A DNA stretch of 28,811 nucleotides from MVRV01 sp964646755 (lineage in GTDB: Bacteria > Desulfobacterota > Syntrophia > Syntrophales > Smithellaceae). Positions 24,453 to 28,811 of the stretch are shown here, piece by piece. Location of the stretch: contig CAZYIE010000042.1 in assembly GCA_964646755.1 (NCBI GenBank), positions 1-28,811 of the forward strand. Reading direction: 5' to 3'. The translations under genes and the position numbers were made by a program. Every line of letters starts with the position of its first letter. The stretch's first letter is position 1. The notes beneath the pieces were generated by a model. That model searched no databases and was not told the DNA's origin. It worked only from the letters and a program-made list of their open reading frames with translations.

Positions 24453-24607
24453 GAAATACCTCCGAAAATGATAATGAGCTTACAAATGCTGTGCAGTATA
24501 TGGCGACACAGTCGCCCTGTCAAGCAAGAGAAATATGCATGAAATCCTGGCCACCGTCAGATACCACTTAATTACTTCGAATCAGCAACTCTTCATGACT
24601 CTGTCTG

Positions 24608-25639
24608 TTAAAAGATATACTCCAGACTCATCATGAGGTTAAATTGGTCAGACCATACTTTGACACCATTTTCAAAACTAACATCTATGCCAAATAAATT
24701 ATTTACCAATTGATGAGAACCTTCGGACCGGATTCGGAGGTACTCAAATTCCACACCGGCATTGATATTTTCAGTCAGGCCGACTTTAAGGCCAAGGGAA
24801 GCATGCCAAGCATCACCCCTCGTCTTTTCGTAAGTCATGCGATTCCCTGTCCTGAGCAAGTGATGATCACTATTGTCCCCATCGACATATGCCCAATCCA
24901 ACTGCCCATGCAACTTCAGCCGTCGCACCTTGAGATGCCTTTCTAAATCATAGGCCGCTCTTATCCCCAGAAAATATTGCCAGTAGGTCTGTACGAAACG
25001 AATAGAATCGCCCGGGAGAGGCAACGGAGGGTTGCCCAGCTCAGTTTGGAAGCCGTCATGGGCCACAAGCGTAAACCGCTGCCAGCGCACACCGGCCAGA
25101 GGTCGCAGATCAAACCAGACTGGTATTCCCAGCCAGTCACCAACTTTCAGATCCACATCGCCTCGGACCATATAGCTTGGCTCCATACGGCATTGCGATT
25201 CCGAATAGATGGTCTTGACGTCCGGCCTGGAATCGTCATCCCAGTCTGAGTCCTTCATCAAACTGTCCGATTCCATGGGTATGGCGGCCAGCACTTCCGT
25301 TCCTACGGAAAAACGTGAAAAGCTGTGCCTGACCTCACCTCCTGCCCACCAGGTGTTCATAGGAAATTCCAGACGACTTAGGGGAGCCTGAAAAGGAGGA
25401 AAAGGGTTACCAAACTCATAGGAGGTATGGCTTCTGAAATAGCGTTTAAGCTGAAGTTCGGCCGACCATTTCTTTTCCGAGACAGTTGATTTTTCATCTA
25501 TTACCGCTGCCATTGCCGGGAAAGTCCCTATCACTAACAAAATGGCCCAGAGAAAAATCAAGCGATATATTACAAATATGGTTCTAATCACTTTTCTACT
25601 ACTCGAAGCTAGCATTGATTTGACTATGAGAAGGCCCAT
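24608..25639 (-). CDS. Omptin-like outer-membrane aspartyl protease
   Basis: This 343-residue beta-barrel has a long signal region (to about residue 44, ending PAMA) and a C-terminal ...MMSLEYIF with terminal Phe, as in outer-membrane barrels. The middle aligns with OmpT as recalled. DSDWDDDSRPDV (D130-x-D132) matches the D-Q-D-W...DESRHPD region carrying D83/D85, and SDHHLL (D258-x-H260) matches D-E-H (D210/H212). Around these, LDWAYVDGDNSDHH, MTYEKTRGDAWH and SLGLKVGLTENINAGVEFEY follow OmpT strand order. Omptins cleave proteins between basic residues at the cell surface and need lipopolysaccharide. ATG 25639 has only a weak GAG upstream. It starts 10 bp after the cysteine-rich secreted protein gene. 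An alternative is a non-proteolytic barrel of the same fold. Confidence 0.7.
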   Translation of the reverse strand: MGLLIVKSMLASSSRKVIRTIFVIYRLIFLWAILLVIGTFPAMAAVIDEKSTVSEKKWSAELQLKRYFRSHTSYEFGNPFPPFQAPLSRLEFPMNTWWAGGEVRHSFSRFSVGTEVLAAIPMESDSLMKDSDWDDDSRPDVKTIYSESQCRMEPSYMVRGDVDLKVGDWLGIPVWFDLRPLAGVRWQRFTLVAHDGFQTELGNPPLPLPGDSIRFVQTYWQYFLGIRAAYDLERHLKVRRLKLHGQLDWAYVDGDNSDHHLLRTGNRMTYEKTRGDAWHASLGLKVGLTENINAGVEFEYLRIRSEGSHQLVNNLFGIDVSFENGVKVWSDQFNLMMSLEYIF

Positions 25640-25648
25640 GAAAAGAAC

Positions 25649-26011
25649 TCAACGCCGTTCTAGCCTGCAGGTATCTTTGCCAGACTGAAGCACTTCGACA
25701 TTGACATTCCAACAGCATGCGAAACCATCAACAGTGCCGCAGTGGAGCTTGTTTATTTCGTAGCCGCCGACAAGGTAACACGCGTAAATATCATAAGGGC
25801 AGATTGCCCCCGGCATCTGGCAACTTGCCGTCGTACCGTTCTGCACGGTCATCAGACAATCATTCGATCTCCAGAATAGGTGTTCCCCTGAGACAACGAT
25901 GTTGATGGGTTGATTGCATGAGTTTTTAACATTAACCTGCCATGCCTCGCCTGAAGAAGCAAGAGTCAGCAGCAGGGTTACCGTTGCGATAACAAGCAAA
26001 AATCTTTTCAT
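25649..26011 (-). CDS. Cysteine-rich secreted protein of unknown function
   Basis: This 120-residue product starts at ATG 26011 with AGAGGAAA upstream. A clean signal peptide (MKRFLLVIATVTLLLTL, SSGEA) is cut before WQVNVKN. The mature part of about 98 residues has nine cysteines (including ACCW), predicting several disulfides. I do not recognise the family; the opening VNVKNSCNQPINIVV looks like a small beta-sandwich of the type seen in secreted proteins. It lies between the YkgJ-like gene and the omptin-like protease, 9 bp before the latter, and is probably cotranscribed. It could be a substrate or partner of the protease, but nothing shows this directly. Confidence 0.75.
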   Translation of the reverse strand: MKRFLLVIATVTLLLTLASSGEAWQVNVKNSCNQPINIVVSGEHLFWRSNDCLMTVQNGTTASCQMPGAICPYDIYACYLVGGYEINKLHCGTVDGFACCWNVNVEVLQSGKDTCRLERR

Positions 26012-26078
26012 TGTTTTTCCTCTTATTCCTATTATTTTACCCTGACGGGCTACATCGTTCATTAACCATGGCCGATTA

Positions 26079-26822
26079 TTACATTCTTTTAACGCTTTCG
26101 CTGTTTTTCAGCGACGGAATAATTATAATAGATGATGCACCTTCGGTAAGTAGTTTATATATCATTATCGGGAGAGTAAGTTCATAAAGCATGAGCTGAG
26201 GATCAGCCAGTTGCAGAATTTTCAGAAGATATTCATCATCCAGTACCAGTTGATGAATAACGGCTTTTCCTCCTGCAGCGGGATTACACCAATCGGGAGG
26301 ACTGACAGAATATTGTCCCGAACAAGGCAACGGCCGAACTGCATAAATAAGACAAGTATCATTTACGAGAAAGGGACACGGAATGTTCATCTCCAGATAG
26401 CGCATGGACATGGGCCTGGTGACAGCTATGATATCATTGATCGGCATGGATGACGAAAAGGCCTGGATTCGGGTGTGATCAATGATAGTTGAAATATCAT
26501 ACCCTTTATGATGCCACTTTTCGTAATTATGAAGGAATTGCTTCAGCAATTCCTTTTTTTTATATAAGTAATCAGCAATCACCATACCATGAGCCAACGG
26601 CACAGCCACATAGTGGAAACAGCAATATGTACACTCCTTCCGGCAGGTTATTTTCTCGCCTTTTGAGGCAAGAGTTTTTACCAGAGAATTATAACTATTA
26701 TTACGAGCCTGGGCAAGGAGTTCCCGATATTTTCCACAGTATTCCCTGCGCCATGCACCATATGAACCGATATTTTCTTTTGCCTCAATTTTCTCAATTT
26801 GCCGGTAACGGGTTTTTGCCAT
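26079..26822 (-). CDS. YkgJ-family cysteine cluster protein
   Basis: This 247-residue protein has the conserved cysteine pattern of the YkgJ/CxxCxxCC family: CRKECTYCC (60-68), then CPFLVNDTCLIYAVRPLPC about 90 residues on. These cysteines are thought to bind zinc or an iron-sulfur cluster. The C-terminal part (about 200-240) contains hydrophobic helices. ATG at 26822 has GAGGGC upstream. It begins the minus-strand unit with the cysteine-rich and omptin-like genes (68-bp and 9-bp gaps). Its molecular role is unknown in the family. Confidence 0.8.
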   Translation of the reverse strand: MAKTRYRQIEKIEAKENIGSYGAWRREYCGKYRELLAQARNNSYNSLVKTLASKGEKITCRKECTYCCFHYVAVPLAHGMVIADYLYKKKELLKQFLHNYEKWHHKGYDISTIIDHTRIQAFSSSMPINDIIAVTRPMSMRYLEMNIPCPFLVNDTCLIYAVRPLPCSGQYSVSPPDWCNPAAGGKAVIHQLVLDDEYLLKILQLADPQLMLYELTLPIMIYKLLTEGASSIIIIPSLKNSESVKRM

Positions 26823-26850
26823 TTTAGCCCTCAGACAGCCCCGAATGAAC

Positions 26851-26914
26851 TTCCCCGCCGCAAGCTGCGGGGAACATGACCCTCTGGATCCCGAATGGCT
26901 TCGCCTTCGGGATC
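26851..26914. repeat. Two tandem hairpins (REP-like or bidirectional terminator)
   Basis: TTCCCCGC/GCGGGGAA (26851-26858, 26867-26874) and GATCCCGAA/TTCGGGATC (26887-26895, 26906-26914) are perfect 8- and 9-bp dyads, 13 bp apart. They lie in the 107-bp space between accC (upstream on the minus strand) and the YkgJ-like gene. No strong T-tract follows, so repetitive extragenic palindromes are as likely as terminators. Confidence 0.5.
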
Positions 26915-26929
26915 AATTCCACTAACGCT

Positions 26930-28333
26930 TCAAACTTCGCGTCGCTTGTTTTCAGCGAGTGTCATTGATTTAAGTGATTCTACAAACTTGGGCAAGACTG
27001 TATTTTCTATCCACTTAATGTGTATATCTCCTGTAGCAAACTCAGGCTGCTCAATCAAGAACTGCAGGAAGGGTATATTCGTTTCTATTCCCTCGATTTT
27101 AAAATCCGCCAGTGCAGTTTTCATATTCGCTAATGCTTCTGCACGGGTCTCACCTTTGGTAATCAGCTTGGCTAATAATGAATCATAGTAAGGGCTGATC
27201 GTGCATCCCTGATGGCAGTGTGTATCTACCCGGACATTAATGCCCTCAGGCAAAGCAAGATATGTTATGTCACCAGGCGACGGCATAAAATCATCTTTAG
27301 CATCATCGGCTGTTATGCGACATTCGACAGCATGGCCTTTGAATTTGATATCCTCTTGATTCAGGGAGAGAGGGGCGCCAAAGGCAATCGAAATCTGCTC
27401 CTTTACTAAGTCCACGCCGGTTACCTCCTCAGTAACAGGGTGTTCAACCTGAATACGAGTGTTCACTTCCATAAAATAAAATTCATTACGATCTTTATCG
27501 ACCAAGAACTCCACCGTGCCCGCACTATTGTAACCAATACTGGAAGTAAGCGCTACGGCCGCTTCCAGGATTTTATTCCTTAGATCATCGGGAAGATTGG
27601 GCGGATGAGCTTCTTCGATTACTTTCTGGTAACGCCTCTGTGCGGAACAGTCTCTTTGTCCCAAATGGATAACTTTCCCGAAGTTATCTCCGATTACCTG
27701 TACTTCCACATGCCGGGCATTCTGCACATAGCACTCGACAAATAGAGTCGCATCACCAAAGGCTTGAAGTGCTTCATTAGAAGCCATATCGAAAGCATTT
27801 TTCAAATTTTCCGGTTCCGTGACGATACGCATTCCCCGACCACCGCCGCCAGCCGCCGCCTTAAAGATAACAGGGAACCCTATTTTTTGAACTTCAGCTT
27901 CTACATCATGGAAACTGCTAAGACCTTCACTACCCTCAGTCATGGGAACATTGCTCTTTTTGGCCAGGCTGCGCGCACTTATTTTGTCTCCCAGTTGCCT
28001 CATTGTTGCTGAACGTGGACCAATAAAAATGATCCCATTCTGCTCACATGCTTCAGGTAATTCGGGATTTTCAGCAAGAAATCCATATCCCGGATGAATT
28101 GCATCGGCGCCAGTCTCTAAAGCAGCATTAATAATCTTTGGTATATTGAGATAACTCAAATTAACCTGGGGAGGGCCAATACAGACAACCTCATCGGCCA
28201 TTCTCGCGCCCATACTTTCTTTATCGGCTTCGGAAACAACCAATACGGTCTTTATACCAAGGTCCTTACATGCTTTGATAATGCGGACGGCAATCTCCCC
28301 TCTGTTGGCAACAAGTACTTTTCTTTTTTTCAT
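26930..28333 (-). CDS. accC: Acetyl-/acyl-CoA carboxylase biotin carboxylase subunit
   Basis: This 467-residue biotin carboxylase carboxylates carrier-bound biotin using ATP and bicarbonate. It has VLVANRGEIAVRII at the start, GYGFLAENPE, the glycine-rich ATP-grasp loop AAGGGGRGM, EVQVIGDNFG, HLGQRDCSAQRRYQKVIEEAPP-type block (HPP here), FYFMEVNTRIQVEHPVTE and the C-terminal domain with CRITADDA. The start at 28333 has AAAGGATC upstream; a GTG at 28345 is the alternative. It is third in a minus-strand unit after a carboxyltransferase and a small biotin carrier, so the complex may be an acetyl-, propionyl- or other acyl-CoA carboxylase rather than the fatty-acid enzyme. A strong hairpin lies between it and the carrier gene. 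Confidence 0.9.
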   Translation of the reverse strand: MKKRKVLVANRGEIAVRIIKACKDLGIKTVLVVSEADKESMGARMADEVVCIGPPQVNLSYLNIPKIINAALETGADAIHPGYGFLAENPELPEACEQNGIIFIGPRSATMRQLGDKISARSLAKKSNVPMTEGSEGLSSFHDVEAEVQKIGFPVIFKAAAGGGGRGMRIVTEPENLKNAFDMASNEALQAFGDATLFVECYVQNARHVEVQVIGDNFGKVIHLGQRDCSAQRRYQKVIEEAHPPNLPDDLRNKILEAAVALTSSIGYNSAGTVEFLVDKDRNEFYFMEVNTRIQVEHPVTEEVTGVDLVKEQISIAFGAPLSLNQEDIKFKGHAVECRITADDAKDDFMPSPGDITYLALPEGINVRVDTHCHQGCTISPYYDSLLAKLITKGETRAEALANMKTALADFKIEGIETNIPFLQFLIEQPEFATGDIHIKWIENTVLPKFVESLKSMTLAENKRREV

Positions 28334-28393
28334 AGATCCTTTCACCTCAGAATCTTCAGAAAGATTTTTTCATCCCCTCTCGCATATTTTAAT

Positions 28394-28428
28394 CATGCTG
28401 GTGGCCATTGCTCATGGCCGCCAGCATG
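28394..28428. other. Strong hairpin between biotin carrier and biotin carboxylase genes
   Basis: A 15-bp stem (28394-28408 with 28414-28428; one T-G wobble) encloses a 5-nt loop, 26 bp after the carrier stop and 60 bp before the accC start. Neither side has a proper U-tract. Within an operon it could be an attenuator, a partial terminator or an mRNA stability/processing element that sets subunit ratios. Confidence 0.6.
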
Positions 28429-28454
28429 TATCCCCTTCCGGGCTGGTCTGATTA

Positions 28455-28718
28455 TTACTCCGGTCTGATGAGCATTAATACATCACCCTTTTTAACCAGC
28501 TTTCCGCTTTCCGCAATAATCTTCTCAACCTTCCCTTTGACACCGGCAGCGACGGACCGAAAACACTTCATTATCTCCATTAAGCAGACTACGGTATCTT
28601 CATTAACCTGATCACCTTCCTCCACGAAACAGGGCTCTCCGGGACTGGGTCTGCGATAAAAAACACTATTTACCGACGCTACAATCGGTACGAGGCCATC
28701 TGCATTAACTTCACTCAT
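28455..28718 (-). CDS. Small biotin carboxyl carrier protein
   Basis: This 87-residue biotinyl-domain protein carries the carboxyl group between biotin carboxylase and carboxyltransferase. The biotinylated lysine is in CLMEIMKCFRSV, where E-I-M-K replaces the more usual E-A-M-K. PGEPCFVEEGDQV before it and AAGVKGKVEKIIAESGKLVKKGDVLMLIRP after it complete the hammerhead fold. The long N-terminal Pro/Ala linker of typical AccB is absent, so it is shorter than the fatty-acid form (about 150). ATG at 28718 has AGGAGGT upstream. It lies between the carboxyltransferase end and accC. Confidence 0.85.
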   Translation of the reverse strand: MSEVNADGLVPIVASVNSVFYRRPSPGEPCFVEEGDQVNEDTVVCLMEIMKCFRSVAAGVKGKVEKIIAESGKLVKKGDVLMLIRPE

Positions 28719-28755
28719 AAAACTTTACCTCCTGATTTATTCTTAGAATTTTCTC

Positions 28756-28811
28756 TTATAGATACTTTTTATAAACATCAGGTCCACCCGGGGTGACGTC
28801 TTTCATTGCCT
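28756..28811 (-). CDS. Carboxyltransferase C-terminus (partial at window edge)
   Basis: Only the last 17 codons are inside the window: MKDVTPGGPDVYKKYL before TAA at 28756-28758, entering at 28811. The frame is open to the edge and followed, 38 bp on, by the biotin carrier gene. In this position a carboxyltransferase subunit of an acyl-CoA carboxylase or decarboxylase is expected. The sequence is too short to identify by itself, so the assignment rests on context. Confidence 0.5.
   Translation of the reverse strand, partial: AMKDVTPGGPDVYKKYL

Noticed and set aside
1..28811. CRISPR arrays, rRNA genes, intact tRNA genes or transposase genes
   Set aside because: Looked for regular direct repeats and conserved RNA or transposase motifs; none seen apart from the tRNA-like relic and the MITE-like element.

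Overview
The window looks like a chromosomal segment of a Gram-negative anaerobe, most probably a Desulfobacterota/Syntrophia-type (Syntrophus/Smithella-like) genome. This is an inference from gene content, not from a marker gene. Supporting content includes a sigma-54 activator-family regulator, a -24/-12 promoter before motAB, acyl-CoA genes (type III CoA-transferase, crotonase, biotin-dependent carboxylase subunits), a YkgJ-type cysteine-cluster protein and an outer-membrane beta-barrel. The sequence contains one scaffold gap (10 Ns at 21679-21688), so it comes from a draft assembly.

Left part (1-8463). A short fabI 3' relic and a phosphoesterase lie divergent from a sigma-54 activator-type regulator whose GAFTGA loop reads GVATGV. 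The same 18-bp palindrome core occurs on both sides of this regulator gene. A small secreted protein follows. A long minus-strand run then reads antitoxin, VapC toxin, beta-lactamase-fold hydrolase, secreted protein, STAS-domain protein, acetoacetate decarboxylase. The antitoxin promoter and its operator-like repeats are visible. Two divergent paralogues of an uncharacterised cysteine-containing family and an OsmC-like protein complete this part.

Middle (8464-19600). A 628-residue enzyme closely resembling the tyrosine decarboxylases of lactic acid bacteria has its own sigma-70 promoter and is followed by a tRNA-dihydrouridine synthase. A MITE-like inverted-repeat element separates these from a MerR regulator / nitronate monooxygenase unit, which contains an internally deleted second monooxygenase copy. 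About 800 bp of largely non-coding, apparently decayed DNA precedes an isolated motAB pair with a sigma-54 promoter. A membrane-anchored M19 dipeptidase, a methyltransferase with a broken gene overlapping its start, and a type III CoA-transferase follow.

Right part (19600-28811). A degenerate tRNA-Leu-like relic comes first. Next is a coupled pair encoding a cyclic-peptide-type ABC exporter and a GT71-like glycosyltransferase, converging on a GT32-like glycosyltransferase. This group is the best candidate for an undescribed export/glycosylation system. Then come a crotonase and a compact minus-strand unit of YkgJ-like protein, cysteine-rich secreted protein and omptin-like outer-membrane protease. 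The window ends in a carboxylase operon (carboxyltransferase 3' end, biotin carrier protein, biotin carboxylase) with a strong hairpin between the last two genes.
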